Shown here in pieces: positions 1 to 12,070 of a stretch of DNA of 64,000 nucleotides (positions within the stretch are counted from its first letter, which is position 1; every line of letters begins with the position of its first letter). The position numbers were made by a program, and so were the translations under genes. Source of the stretch: Morella rubra (Eukaryota > Streptophyta > Magnoliopsida > Fagales > Myricaceae); assembly GCA_003952965.2 (NCBI GenBank), contig CM025856.1:8703439-8767438 (forward strand). The letters run 5' to 3'. The notes under the pieces are model-generated. The model had not been told where the DNA came from. It worked only from the letters and a program-made list of their open reading frames with translations, and searched no databases.

Positions 1-37
1 GTAGGTGTAGATGGCCAATATTTGAAAACCGGCCTAT

Positions 38-81
38 CCGGTGTAGGTGCCGGTTTTGGCCAAAACTGGCACCTACACCGG
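38..81. repeat. 44-bp near-perfect palindrome
   Basis: Two 22-base arms meet at the centre (GGTTTTGG|CCAAAACT) and differ at one position. Each arm ends in CCGGTGTAGG or its complement. It could be head-to-head transposon ends or a cruciform-prone site. No flanking element was recognised. Confidence 0.75.
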
Positions 82-2921
82 AGTTGAACAACCCTATTTC
101 ATCGCAGAGCTCTTTCCATTATTCCCTTTAATTTAGCTTGTATCAGAAACCAGCTTCCATTTTATCTATTCTAGAGAATTTCTACCTAGCCACGTTTCTC
201 TCTCTAGATATCTTTCTTCTGTCTCTCTCTAGAACTAGAAGGATTGGATTCAAACAAAGGATCATTTAGGTTAAGCCATTAAGGGGTGTCTTGGACTCTT
301 GGGTCAAGAGTTACAAAAGTGGAAGCGAGAGAGAATGCGGGGAGAATGAAGCGGAAGAGATCAGAGAGGCACGAATACGTAAGTTTTTGTCTAGACCTAA
401 GGTGGCTTAGGACACACACACACCAGAGAGAGAGAGAGACGAGAGAGACGTTCTCTAGGAGGAATCCCCCTGAGCGGCAAGCTTCAAGAACCAACTCGTT
501 ACCTCTCTCTTTCTTTCTTTTTTCTTATTAAGAAAAAAATCACTCTGAACCCTCTACACAAAGCGATGTTTCCCTTCTTCTTCTTTTTTCCTTCTAAATG
601 TTACCTCGTTGATGGCACAAAATGATGACATGTTGTGATGAATCAATTGATCTACAAAGGCTATTCGAAATAAATGCACTTATGTTCTCTTGTGAATATT
701 CCCTGCACAATTTAAATAAAAGCCCCTATCACTCGGGAATAAATCCTCTGAAGATTAAGTCAGTTCTTTTGTACTGTTTTTCTTTGAATCAATAATTGTT
801 GCATTGCGAATTGCTCACCTTTCATTCTTTCATCCTCTCCTTTCTTTATAGTGAAATTTTCAAACTTTCATCTTGTTGCTTCTTTCCCTCGGGCTCTCTC
901 TTCCAACTTATACCTCACATCATCAGTATTTTGCGTATTTTAACGGTTTTCCTTTTCAATCACTGTGTATTCCTATCGTGAAACCCACCACGTGCCATTA
1001 TGGGTGGCATTCTATGGATTGACACTAATTCTTGTTGCCCACCGCTTAGGGCCCTCTCGCTTTTAGGGAGGATTTTTTCAAATTGGCCTTTATACCGGAC
1101 TCACATTGAATGATCACATTAAGATCCATTATATGGTTGTATCTTCAGATTTGTATTATCCACAGCTCGATTAATAATATGCTATATTAAGCCTCAGCTC
1201 TAAGTACGGAAAGCACAAATCTTAGCTGATAAATGCCATAATGTAAATGGTATAATCTTTTTTTTTATCATACTTTTTCTCTTAAAACAAACACTCTCCC
1301 TCAAAACTTAAATAACTTCGTCGAGGAATTAAACCCCTGACTATGTCCTTTGATTACATTGAGTTCTACAAAATCAAAATTACTATAAAATATATTATCC
1401 TTTGTAACTATCAAAACAAAACATTCACCCATCAAACATTCATAAAACCTATACATGTATTATAAATAGAGTCCAAACAAAAAACTGCTAGACATTGCTC
1501 CTTGACCGAAATAACTAAAAAATTTTATTTTAAGTATAAAATTGATTAGAATTTTGAAAGTTTCGAAATTCAATTTGTCAAAAAGTCTGCAGCTGGAAAC
1601 CTCCTCTCATATAAAATAAATATACAATTGTAGAATTTAAGAGAGTTCGACATTTTAAATTGCGTTATGACAAAGATAGGGTTCTCCCCAACCCAGACAA
1701 ACCAACCCCAAACACAAAAAACACAAAAAAAAAACAACAAAAAAATAAAAAAAAAAAAAAAAAAACCACCAAAGGTCTAACTCAAATCAATCAATTCATA
1801 AAACCTCGGCCAACACAAATAATTATTCACAAACATCACCATACCAGTTCTAAGTAAAACTATCCACCACAGTTTTATGTATCTGGAAAGGGCCCCAAGA
1901 ACAGGTATCCAGCGTTCGCTAAATAGACGGTTACTCTGTCCTTGAATTCTTTGCCTCGAACCACGACGTCTTGAAATCAATCGAACGCATCGCAGTTCTA
2001 ATATATTACAAAACTACTGCAAATATTAGGTCGGTTCACAACGCACAGATCGACTACTGTCTCACCTATATAACACGTACCCGTATTGTCTTTGAAAATG
2101 CTGGAATATCATATAGTTCCGGAGATAGAAGAAACAGGGATCGACCGTGAGTGAAGAGAGGAAATATGTCGATGCTTTTTAACAAGTTTTCCAAGGTACT
2201 ATTATAATTCAAACTGGTGAAACGAGCGAAATGCTCTTATAGGATGCGTGCGTCCTTCTATGAGCATTTATTTTTTCTCTTCTTTTAATTTATTAGTCAA
2301 AAAAAGCACTAATTACACACTCAAAATATTAATTGAAAAAGTATTTGAAAGTTACCTATAAAGAGATTGCAGTCCGAATTAATAATTTTGAGATTTTGAT
2401 GTTTTGTCAAATTTTGGTTTATTGAAAATTTTTCTTCATTACTAAACATCACCAAAAAGTGCTGCTTCAACTTTATCACGTGATCAGAAGTTGGGGTTTT
2501 TTCACTGGAGAGTTGAGAATAACATCATCAAAGATCGTAACAACGCACGTTCCGAGAATAGGATGTGGTCAAAGACGAAATTAGAGATTTTATCACTCAA
2601 GTCATAGAAGAGTTGTGAATAGCAACATTAAAGCTCATAACAAAGCACGTTCCTGGAATAGAGTGTGCAATTTATTGAGCCAAGCGCATAAAATACTAAA
2701 AAAAAATAGTATAATATAAATACTGGTAATTGAGAATCGACATTATTAAAACCATTATAGTCAAAAATCGGCTATCGCACTTAATAGTGATAGTAGCGAT
2801 GTCAATATTTAAAAATCGACACATCTGATAACAATGATAATTATTGTTATAATCGACACCACGACCGATTTTGAAGAGTCCGAATCTCGACCAACTCAAA
2901 GATTCAATATTTTTCCTTTTC
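82..2921. other. Gene-free AT-rich stretch
   Basis: No protein family was recognised on either strand. It contains CT-rich patches near 195-235, a GA/CA-rich patch near 410-450, and A-rich tracts at 1720-1765. The short open frames at 286-531 and 1660-1857 are low-complexity and lack any family signature. Confidence 0.6.
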
Positions 2922-3022
2922 NNNNNNNNNNNNNNNNNNNNNNNNNNNNNNNNNNNNNNNNNNNNNNNNNNNNNNNNNNNNNNNNNNNNNNNNNNNNNNN
3001 NNNNNNNNNNNNNNNNNNNNNN
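2922..3022. other. Assembly gap (N run)
   Basis: About 100 consecutive N bases. The true length and content are unknown. The gap lies just upstream of a transposase relic, so it probably hides repetitive sequence. Confidence 0.99.
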
Positions 3023-3200
3023 AAACAAAGATGGTGTTTAGACTTCGGAAGGAGCGAGAAAAATTTATGTAATTCGCTTTCATTTTAATCTACTTCATGT
3101 AATTTATGTATAGTTTATCTAATTTAATGATTCTAGTAATGATTGTCATTTTTCAAAAACGGATGGATACCTTCTAGTGCTAATATGATTTAGAAGGAAA

Positions 3201-3655
3201 GACTCTTACACCAAAATTGAAGTATACTCCGAGATATTGGGCAAGAAGTTGGGATATATTCGGGGATTAGGACGCACGGTTAAGCCTCCACCTTCATCAA
3301 GTTTAACTACACAATCTTCTAATCTACAACACTAGCTAGCAAAGGCAAAGAATGAGATAGAAGCGATGAGAGCTACTAGAGTAAAGACTTGCAAGAATTT
3401 GAAAGAAGCAAGCTGAGATAGAGGCCACCCTATAGGACCACCGTGAGGAGCAACAGGTGGAGTAGGAGCACATTCGGTTAGAGCAGAAGGAGCGCATGAA
3501 AAAGGATCAAGAGTGCATGCGAGTGGTGCACAAGGACCGCATGCAAAAGGAGCAAAAGTGCTTACAGGCAAAAATATAGAAGGAACTGGAGAAGAAAATG
3601 ACCTCTGTAATGGAGAAGAAAATAAGCGACTTGTCAAAGCGATTGTTCAACTAGT
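3201..3655 (+). pseudogene. CACTA Transposase_24-like C-terminal relic
   Basis: The frame from 3213 reads a segment with YSEILGKKLGYIRGLGRTVKPP, cut into lines by stops; the core GYIRGLG is typical of the plant Ptta/En/Spm Transposase_24 family. The same motif (GYVRGMG) occurs in the better preserved gene at 20965-22280. After a stop near 3332 and a frame change, the sequence reads a charged coiled-coil tail (roughly 3410-3650: EEQQVEQEHIRLEQKERMKK and onwards), again like the family C terminus. There are several stops and frame changes, so it is dead. Upstream exons would fall in or beyond the N gap. The neighbouring GATCGATCGG array may be the subterminal region of the same element (inference). 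Confidence 0.65.
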
Positions 3656-3905
3656 TTGGGGCTTGAAAAGGTAGATACATATATGTTATGATAGCTTTGT
3701 GTTTATGTATTATTATGATGTCATTTTTCAGTTTAATTACGGATCATTTTTTTGTTATTATTGATGTTCATTAATATGAGTATTGTATTGTTATTGTAAT
3801 AGCACGTGTTATATAATATTTTTTATTATTATTATTATTAAAAAAAAAATACTAATTCTTTTATTATCATTTGATTGGCAATTCCAGCGATCGAACGGTT
3901 ATTTT

Positions 3906-5257
3906 TGTTAGCCAAAAGTTGTTCTTACAAACAATCCATTTTAATTTTGATGATAACCCAAAGTTTTCAAACTTGTTTAAGTCCTTTAAGATTTTACGTT
4001 GAGATTCCTTTCGAAGATCATTACTCTTGTTAATTGATCATCTTTTATAATGCATATGTAAATGTTTTTTTAAGAACCATTGAAGTGGAAGTAGTTGTTG
4101 TTAAAACTCAAAATTTTTATGTCTAAGTGTTGGAAGTGTTCGACACATTGGACCATGGTGTCGACACATTGAACTAACACCCGAGAGTTTTTATTTCAAA
4201 CCATTCAACGTGATTTTTTTTACTAAGTGTTGGAAGTGTCGACACATTGGACCATGGTGTCGACACATTGAACTAACACCCGAGAGTTTGCATTTCAAAC
4301 CATTCAACGTGATTTTTTTTGACTAAGTGTTGGAAGTGTCGACACATTGGACCATGGTGTCGACACATTGAACTAACACCCGAGACCCTTTTTTTTCAGA
4401 CTAAGTTTAATGTGTCAGCACATACAATCATGTGTCGACACATTGTGTTATTTTGCAGATTTCCTTGAGCAACGTCAACTTATTCAAAAAGGTATCCAAA
4501 TGTCTCAAATGACCTCCAACGGCACTTAAGCTTTACAAGAAGACCCTTGGTGCCCTAGAAGCTTTAAATAGAAAGAAGATGGAGAGAGAAAAAGAAGAAG
4601 TGTGCGCCATTAACTCTTGCCCTAAATTTCTAGAGAGAGAAAAAGCTTTCAAAGAGAAAGGAAGCTCCACCATCTAGGAAAGCTTGTACTCCCACTTGAA
4701 ATACTGTAGTTCTCTTGCAAATCTTGTCTCTTTGCACACCTCAGTACCTCACACTTGTTTATTCAGCTTAAAGAGCTTTTACTTAAGATTCTCTTTGTAC
4801 CCATTCTTGAAAAACACGTGAGTGTTTGTGAAAAACACTTGTCTTACTTGTTGGGTAAAAGAAATCCTCGAGATTGTGAGGATTTGAGAGAGTGAGCTAA
4901 AGTGTAAGCTCAAAAACAATTTGTAAAGGTTACTTAGCACCCGTGAAGCTAAGGTGTACTTACTATTTGGAAAATAGTGAAGGAAGCCCAAGGAAGTCAA
5001 TAGCCTTGGGGTGGACGTAGGCAAGTGTTGGCCGAACCACCTAAAAGATACGGTGTCATCTCTCTATCCTTATCTCCATTTATTTGTTGCACCTGTTTGT
5101 CTTTTCTTTCATTCTCTATATTAGTCCTTGATTAAATAGATTTAGTTTTCTGCTCCTTAGATCGGTTCCGTGCATATTGGGTTTAAAAGAAAAAGGAAGG
5201 AAAATTTTATAAAAACCCAATTCACCCCCCCCCCTCTTGGGTTGTTTTTGACTCTCA
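3906..5257 (+). mobile_element. Copia-type solo LTR, TSD ATTTT
   Basis: It begins TGTTAGCC and ends GACTCTCA, and is flanked on both sides by the 5-bp direct repeat ATTTT (3901-3905 and 5258-5262). It carries signatures of Ty1/copia-type plant LTRs: TTTGATGATAA near the start, a CCTTGGGGTGGACGTAGGC stretch, and CCCAATTCACCCCCC-CTCTTGGG close to the 3' end. No coding region, primer-binding site or second LTR follows, so this is a solo LTR left by LTR-LTR recombination. It holds a 100-bp tandem repeat. A related LTR end lies at 43560-43855. Confidence 0.85.
4123..4390 (+). repeat. 100-bp tandem repeat inside the LTR
   Basis: Unit starts (CTAAGTGTTGG) fall at 4123, 4223 and 4323: two full copies and a partial third. 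Each contains two TCGACACATTG motifs about 20 bases apart. It lies in the U3-side half of the solo LTR. Confidence 0.9.
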
Positions 5258-5262
5258 ATTTT

Positions 5263-5840
5263 GAAAACGATCAATCGTGAATACCACTGTTCGATTGCCA
5301 ATATTAAAACGCCTAAAATAATGATTGATCAGTAACATAACCAATTGATCGCCTCTATGCAAGCAATCCATCAGTATTATAAGCGATCGATCGGTGGAGA
5401 AATAGCTGGTCGATCATCTAGCTCAAACGATTGATCGTTATGTGACACCAATCGATTACTTAGAAAATAATCGTTCCATTGCTAACATAATCGACCATTC
5501 GGTTTTTAATACAATGATTGATCGTCCAACTCAAGTGATCAATCGGTTAGACAAACACGTTCTATTGGTTATATGTATCGATCGATCGGTTGTCATTACT
5601 TACTATTAGATCATCTTCAAATTGGCGATCGATCATTTTTATTTCTCAATCAATCATTTCAAAACAAAGTCCAACCGATAAAAAAATCCACACGATTGAT
5701 CAGTTTGGTTTCACCGATCGACCAGTACAATTACCGATCGATTAATAGGTTTAATGATAAAAATTTTTCATCACAAAAAACTTTTCGTGATGAAATTGGA
5801 TTTCGTCATGAAATACATTTTGTGACGCTCATACGCTGAC
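5263..5840. repeat. GATCGATCGG short-motif array
   Basis: About twenty variants of a roughly 12-bp motif (best form CGATCGATCGGT; also CGATTGATCG, GATCAATCGG) occur in both orientations every 20-30 bp from 5268 to about 5745. One copy (GCGATCGAACGG) lies on the other side of the solo LTR near 3892, so the array predates that LTR. It ends in a short stretch with TTTCGTCA/GTGACG motifs (5755-5832). Such arrays suit CACTA or Mutator subterminal transposase-binding regions (inference). Confidence 0.7.
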
Positions 5841-5849
5841 AAACTTCTA

Positions 5850-6620
5850 ATTCTTTCTTTTTCTCTTCTTGGAACCGGCCGCCGCGGAAGTGGAGAATCT
5901 CTTTTGTTCTCTTTCTTCTGGAAAGTTAGATCAGTTAATGCTCAATGCACCCAACCTGTGTTTGTGATCAAGATCTGCGTGTCTCTCTATCAAAAGTTCC
6001 TTTATGGGCTATAGATTAGGATAATTGGTGCTAATGGTCATGATAAAAGAAAATTAGAACACCGAATGAGCGACCGATCAACGAATAGAAGGCATATAAT
6101 ATAAATATATATGCAAAATTTTATTATTTTTGGTTTCTTTTGCTCCCCTAATTCAATACCAAAACCGCATCTTTGACTACTCGACAAGCCCCTTTTGTGA
6201 TAATTGGGATGGGCGCCACTGACTTGCGCATGACTAGGAACGCCCGAAAAACTTAACGTCTCTTGGTTTATTTATGTAGTATAAAGTATAATTGTATTTG
6301 TTTAGGGGTATCGGGATTAGTGGAGCTCATGGTTTTGTTAATTTTTCTTTAGGGAAGACTAGATAAAATACGCGCGCACATGCTGGGCTGGCATACGCAT
6401 ATATATGACGAGTCAAGAGATTTGGTGTCCCTTTATACAAAGTACTTTTCATTGTATAGGCAAATGGGCAGCAAGTTGTACGTGTTTTTCTTCTTTGGCT
6501 TGTATTTTCCTTTTCGTACTGTAAAGCTAGTTAGTCCGATGAGGGTGTCTTAAAACATCGTATACTCCTCAACAAGAAACTCTGATCTCCTGCACGAGAA
6601 TGGCTAATCGATGCAATTTT
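5850..6620 (+). repeat. Segmental duplication, copy A
   Basis: Recognisably the same as 10876-12070: shared stretches include TTCTTTTTCTCTT, GAAAGTTAGATCA, AAAAGTTCCTTTATGG, GGTTAGGATAATTGGT, AAAACCGCATCTTTGA and ACGCGCGCACATGCTGG in the same order. No coding potential was seen. Divergence and indels suggest an old direct duplication. Confidence 0.85.
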
Positions 6621-7559
6621 TTATTCAAATCCTTATTCTGTTTGGAAAATAGTTCACATTCCATTTCTTTGCAGTTTAAAACAGAAAGGCCAACAAAAAG
6701 AGAAAATCATAATCTTTCCAAGTTTGAAGGATAATAAATTTGACTACCTGACAATTAAAGTTTGAAATATTTCCAAGATATTCCTGAGAGAGATCTGAGC
6801 AAGGAAAAAGACAATCTTTCCACTTTTCAAACAAGGTATATTGGTGTCGAATATTTAATTTATTATTTTAATTATCACAACGTACAGATAATAAAAGAGA
6901 AATATTCATCACGATGTTCCTCTCTTTAATTTTCTAGTCAAATATGTTAGAAGGCACGGTGTAGAAAGAAGATCCAGAACACATAAACTCTCCCTAAAGA
7001 GAGGAGGGGCCAATTGGATTAAGGCGCAATACTGTCCATATCAGTATTCCAACAAGTAAACTATATTTTAAACCTCTACAAATAGAGAGCTGGGCCTGCA
7101 TGATCTATGCGGATCGGGGTATAATATCAGAGGGGCTCAAACTTATGCAAGTGGGATTTCTACTTGCCAACGAGCAAATAATTAGGAATTCCTCTTCAAA
7201 CTTAAGAGAACTGGAAACAATAGCAGGTACCCCGAACAGCATAAGCAAGAAATCACAAATTTGAGCTCGTAGTATTCAGCGCAGGACTCTGGCCGGCCTC
7301 TGGGCGAGCGCAGGAACTGGAAGCCAAGAGCTTCAGAAACTCCGGGGAGGAGCTCATGAGACCCAGGGACTTGAGAGAGATTGCTTAGTTTGATCTAAAA
7401 AATCCCAGTCAGGATTATATTTAACTAAAGGTTACTTTTGCACGTGTTATTTTATCCTGCTTCACATGCGCGCAACATTGGTATTGCTGAATATTGATGG
7501 ATCGCACGCATGTAGCTGCAACAGACATGCAGCGCTGTGTAACTGATCAAATGTACACT
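6621..7559. other. No gene seen
   Basis: I found no coding family, RNA gene or element terminus in this stretch. Confidence 0.6.
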
Positions 7560-8680
7560 ACAGTTGGAAAGGGAGCCTAAATGGAGCCTTAGGCGAAATT
7601 AAAAAAAGAGGCTTTTAATAAATTATAAATATTATATTAAAAATATAAAATATCAACAAATTTTAGTTAAAATTTATTCTTCTTACTTTTTGAGATGCAA
7701 AATTAATTATTGAAGATTTGTTAATAGATCATTTTCAATTGATAATACAGCTAATTTATTTAATCTTTCTTGCATCATAGTAAATCTTAGATATGATAAT
7801 ATAGCACCTTTTGAGATTTAATTAATTTTTCAATTTTTTAACTTTTCATATATTGACTCATATTTTTTATTAAACATATTAGATATTTCAAAATTATCCT
7901 AAATTGAAAAATGATAACTACAATCAACACAAACAGAAATATAAAATAAAACTATACAATACTCAACTTAATTTCAAATTCTCAATTTTTTCTAGATAAA
8001 AAAGTGATAGTTACAACTGATATAATAAAAGTATAAAAATAATAAAAGTTGAAAGGTTAGAATAATAGCACCTATGAGGAAGAAGAGGGCTACGACCAGC
8101 TTGGAGATTTTGAAATTGAATCAATACTTGAAAGTTAGCTAGAAAGAAGGAAGGAAATGGCAGTAAGTGCGAGTGAAAGTAGGATAGCTATAAAGAAGGA
8201 AGTGTAGGCATTTAGAGTAGAAATATAAGGAAAGGTTGGTGAAGAGAATAGTGAAAGTAGGGATAAAGTAAGAATTAAGAATCGGCTAAAAGTTGAAAGT
8301 CCGATAGTCTTTTTTTTTTTTTTTAAATTGGAAGTCTAAAGTCTTTTTTGAATTTTAAAGTTGGAAGTCTACCTCCTTTGAAATTTTGAATTATATTTTT
8401 TTTTGGGCATTAAATGAGGATTTCAAAAAGTTTAACGGATATTTTGAGACTTATTTTTTTTTTGTTAAGTTATAATATTTAAATGAGGATTTCAAAAAGT
8501 TTAACTGATATTTTTGAGACTTATTTTTTCTTTTGATAAATTAAAATATTTAAATTGAGGGGCATATAACTTATTTAATATTAAGTAAAATAGGAAGTTG
8601 GGCTTCCTATTTTGGGGCCTTAGGCAACCGCCTAGGCTGCCTATGCTCAGAGACTTCCCTGGTTGGAAATTAAGGATAAC
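7560..8680. other. AT-rich repeat-like block with TTAGGC ends
   Basis: One side reads GAGCCTTAGGCGAAATT (about 7580) and the other GGGGCCTTAGGCAACCGCC (about 8613), with an AT-rich interior. It includes a 68-bp direct repeat (GAGGATTTCAAAAAGTTTAA at about 8415 and 8483). The first motif recurs in weaker form near 8787 (CTTAAGGCGAAATTACC). It is likely a non-coding transposon derivative, but no clear terminal repeat or target duplication was found. Confidence 0.4.
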
Positions 8681-9000
8681 AAACTTATGTGTTTGCATGC
8701 ATGCACGCACCACTCCATTATTTGTACGTCCATTATGGATGTTAGTCAGTGGCTGAACAGAATTAAATTTGAAGAGGAGCCAACTCTTAAGGCGAAATTA
8801 CCAAAAAAAAAAAAAAATTCTATGTAATGCAAAAAAGTGTTTTAGAGTTAAAATATCAAAAATTAAGGACTAAAAATATTAAAAATATTGAAATACACGT
8901 AACGTACTAATTGTTGAGACTGAGAGGTGGCAATTGAATCCTACGAGACTACATCTTCTAAAAACGTTGCAAAATGGCTTTTTTCTCAATAGTTTCCTTA

Positions 9001-9300
9001 TTTCCCATCTATTAAGGTCAATATAGACGCTGCAATTCAAGATTCATTTTCCATTGTAGCAACTGTGTTTCGTGACCATCAGGGTTTTTTTGTGGGGTTG
9101 CAACTCTTAAGTTGGACCAATTAGATCCAGTTGTAGCTAAGGCTGAGGCAACACTATTGGTATCTTGGAGGCTCATAAGAAAGGGTTTTTTAATATCCTT
9201 TTGGAGGGAGACTTGTCTGTAATGGTATAAGCGTTTAACTTGTTCCCAAGACATGTGGAGTGGAAAATTGATGAGAATGTTTATGCTATTCGGAAAGAAT
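9001..9300 (+). pseudogene. LINE RNase H-like (RVT_3) fragment
   Basis: The plus strand reads VNIDAAIQDSFSIVATVFRD then HQGFFVG, and after small indels DPVVAKAEATLLVSWRL and ILLEGDLSVM. This order (NIDAA, FRDHQG, AEAEA-type helix, LEGD) is the RNase H-like domain at the C terminus of plant LINE ORF2. Frame changes and stops show that it is dead. No reverse transcriptase lies upstream, so it is a 5'-truncated or fragmented copy, as is common for LINEs. Confidence 0.7.
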
Positions 9301-9337
9301 TGTTTTGATTTATCGATAAAGAGTTCTTTTTTTGATT

Positions 9338-9565
9338 TAAAAAAAAAAATGAAAATTTGATGCAAAAATAAAATAAAATAAAACTTGAAGCGAATATAGA
9401 AGTTGATAGATAATTTTGACACTCAAACACCACCTAAATATCTTATTTAGAAGTGAGAGCCAAAAATAGGTGGAGAATATGCCCAATTTGTATACAATTA
9501 ATGAAATTTTGATTAAAAAAATAAAATAAAACTTGAAAAGAATAGAGAAGTTGATATATACTTGA
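9338..9565. repeat. Two diverged direct repeats
   Basis: An AAATAAAATAAAACTTGAA ... GAATA-AGAAGTTGATA segment occurs at about 9367-9412 and again at about 9520-9563. No function was seen. Confidence 0.6.
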
Positions 9566-10205
9566 CAGCATAAATAGAGTGAGCAAATTTTCACTTGAAA
9601 ATGAAAAAACCACAAGTAGTAGTGATTGCATCTGCAAACCCATGAACATTTTCCCTTTTAAAAAAATATTTTTCCTCCCTTTACATGAAACAAAACCGCC
9701 CAAATTCCACCCTCTGCTTTTACAGTACTCTTAGCTTGGGGCCGGCCTGACAGATTAGTTATAAAAAAAAGTAAAAAATTCAAACGTTTTACATTCCCGG
9801 TTAGATGTTAGTTCATTATTTGAAGAGATGGGCATGCAGACATGAAAAAAACGAAGTACGGCCATATCGCATGACCTAATTAATTGTTAGAATAGAAAAA
9901 CGACAGATTAAAGCCAAGATAATTTAACTGAATTATCTTTCTTTTTGCTTTTTCTTTTTCCTTAATTGGGATTATATTAATATCTCTTTCAGCAATATCC
10001 CTGTATTTGATGAAATCCCGTAGTGCTTCCTTTCATTCTTTTATATGGACGGTCGACTGGAATTTTAAGAAAAAGTTAACTGAATATGAAAGAAATATTG
10101 TCTCACCAAATAATTAGTTCAATAATTACCGACATGTGTCGATTTTTAAAGTCTGAAGTACATGATCTGCTGTGCCTTCTTGTGCTTGCAGCTAGTGATA
10201 GAAAC

Positions 10206-10825
10206 TAGGGGTGCACAAAACCGGACCACAAAACCGGACCGGACCGGACCAGTTTTTGTGGTCTTAAAAGTAAAAATTTAAACCGGTCCAGTCCGGTCCA
10301 GATATTTTTAATATCCGGTCTGGACCGGACTGGACTGGATTAAATTTTTAAATTTTTTAATACAAAACTTAAAAAAAAAAAATTGCATAAGTCAAAACTC
10401 ACAGTTTTGAATTCACATTTTTAAGTCTTTAAATCAATTCACATATTTAAATTAATGAGCAAACTATAATAGTAGTTAAATGAATTCATATTTTTAAGTC
10501 TTTAAATGAATTTACATCTTTAAGTCTTTAAATGAATTCACATTTATAAGTCTTTAAATGAATTCACATCTTTAAATTAATAAGCAAACTATGGTAGGAG
10601 TTCACATTTTTTTTTTAATCTCAAAATTAAAAAATGTGTGTTGAAATGAAAAAAGAAAAAGAGGAAAAAAAATTGAAACCGGTCTAGACCACTTAAGTGG
10701 TCAGACCGGACCGGACCACTTATAAGTGGTCCGGTCTGATCCTCTATTTTAGTAGGACCGAAAATCCGGTCCGACCGCATTCCGGTTCGAAAATCGGACC
10801 GATTTCCAGTCCTGCAGCCCTAATA
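10206..10825. mobile_element. Short non-autonomous hAT element
   Basis: It starts TAGGGGTGCAC and ends CAGCCCTA(ATA). It is flanked by ATAGAAAC (10198-10205) and TTAGAAAC (10826-10833), an 8-bp target duplication with one mismatch. The ends are packed with CCGGACC/GGTCCGG motifs (10225-10340 and 10670-10800). The terminus matches the two large hATs in this window (TAGGGGTG). No transposase is present. The interior is AT-rich with short tandem repeats. Confidence 0.75.
10405..10585. repeat. Degenerate ~30-bp tandem repeat
   Basis: Four to five copies of an AAGTCTTTAAATGAATTCACA-like unit lie inside the short hAT. It is probably internal expansion. Confidence 0.75.
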
Positions 10826-10875
10826 TTAGAAACGCGGAAACGGAATAATTAATATGTACTAATATAGTACAAACA

Positions 10876-12070
10876 AACTACGTACTTTCTTTTTCTCTTA
10901 TAATTGGAACAGGAGTGGACGACCTCTTTTGTTATTTTCTTCGCGAAAGTTAGATCAAATGGACAATGTACCCAACTAATTGCCTTTGTTATTAAAAGTT
11001 CCTTTATGGTATGGCCGGCTATAGGTTAGGATAATTGGTATTAATTAATGAGGATAATAAAAAAAATTAGAACATCAAATGGGCGACGGATCTACGAATA
11101 AAAGGCATAGGATTAATATAAATATGCAAAATTTTAATATTTTTGGTTTCTTTTGCTCTCCTTATTCAATACGAAAACCGCATCTTTGATCACTAGAAAA
11201 GCCTCCAGCTTATACTATAAAGTACAATATCTAATATTATTGTTATTTAAATCCCGATTTGTCTTACTTTGCTTAATTTGCATATTCATATCATTTGTTG
11301 AATGCCTTTTGTAATAATTGGGATGGCCACTGACACATGACTAGGAACTTCCGAGAAACTTAACGTACGTCATGTTTGGTTTATTTATGTAGTATAAAAG
11401 TATAATTTTATTTGTTTGGGTATCGGGATGGGTGGAGCTCATAGTTTTGTCATTTTTTCTTACGGAAGACTGAATAAAATACGCGCGCACATGCTGGTAT
11501 ACAAATATGACACGCAAGTCTAGAGATTTGCTGTTGACCCTATATACAAAGTACTTTTTATTGTATAGGCAAATCAGCACAAAGTTGTGTTTTTCTTAAT
11601 CTTTGGTCTCTTGACCATGATTTTTAAGTCATCCGGGAACCATGAATCAGGCTCTCATGCACTCGAGATCGGACTTACTTGTTCGGGAGTATAGGATGTT
11701 TTAAGACACTCTCATCGGACTTATAACTTGCTTTAATTGGTCAATGCCTCATTATAATCCTCGACTTAAAATCTATCGTTTAGGTGAAGTTTTGACATGA
11801 AACATTTTCAAATTTTTAGGAAATATTTTCAAAAACTTAAAATTTTTATGATCAAACATAATAATCTCATAAATTTAACACAAATTCCAATACCTTTTCA
11901 CACAAATTTAATATGTACAAATTTAATTTTTCATTAAAAAAAACTCCAATAACTTGATCAGTCAAAACTAAATTTTTTTCTTAAAACTCAAAATTCTTAA
12001 TATTTTTGCTTGCCAAACATCACCTTAATTGCAACATAAAACGTGAGTGGTTAATAGATGCAATTTTTTG
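10876..12070 (+). repeat. Segmental duplication, copy B
   Basis: Collinear with 5850-6620. It has been remodelled: a block near 11650-11730 is inverted relative to copy A, and a Tourist-type MITE lies at 11782-12024. Homology resumes at about 12048 (GATGCAATTTTTT, as at 6613). Confidence 0.8.
11782..12024. mobile_element. Tourist-like (PIF/Harbinger) MITE
   Basis: A 243-bp AT-rich element flanked by TTA on both sides (11779-11781 and 12025-12027). Termini are GGTGAAGTTTTGAC and, inverted, GGTGATGTTTGGCA. The TTA target duplication and GG-start termini fit PIF/Harbinger MITEs. No coding sequence. Confidence 0.65.

Noticed and set aside
286..531. 81-residue plus-strand frame with basic residues
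   Set aside because: Composition follows GA-rich DNA; no domain, no signal peptide, and an overlapping frame on the other strand is just as long.
1660..1857. Lys/Thr/Asn-rich frame
   Set aside because: Translation of an A-rich tract.
2696..3088. Open frames spanning the N run
   Set aside because: They exist only because N codons are read through; no real sequence supports them.
4123..5840. CRISPR-like regularly spaced repeats
   Set aside because: The 100-bp units are contiguous with no unique spacers and the short-motif array is irregular; this is eukaryotic nuclear DNA.
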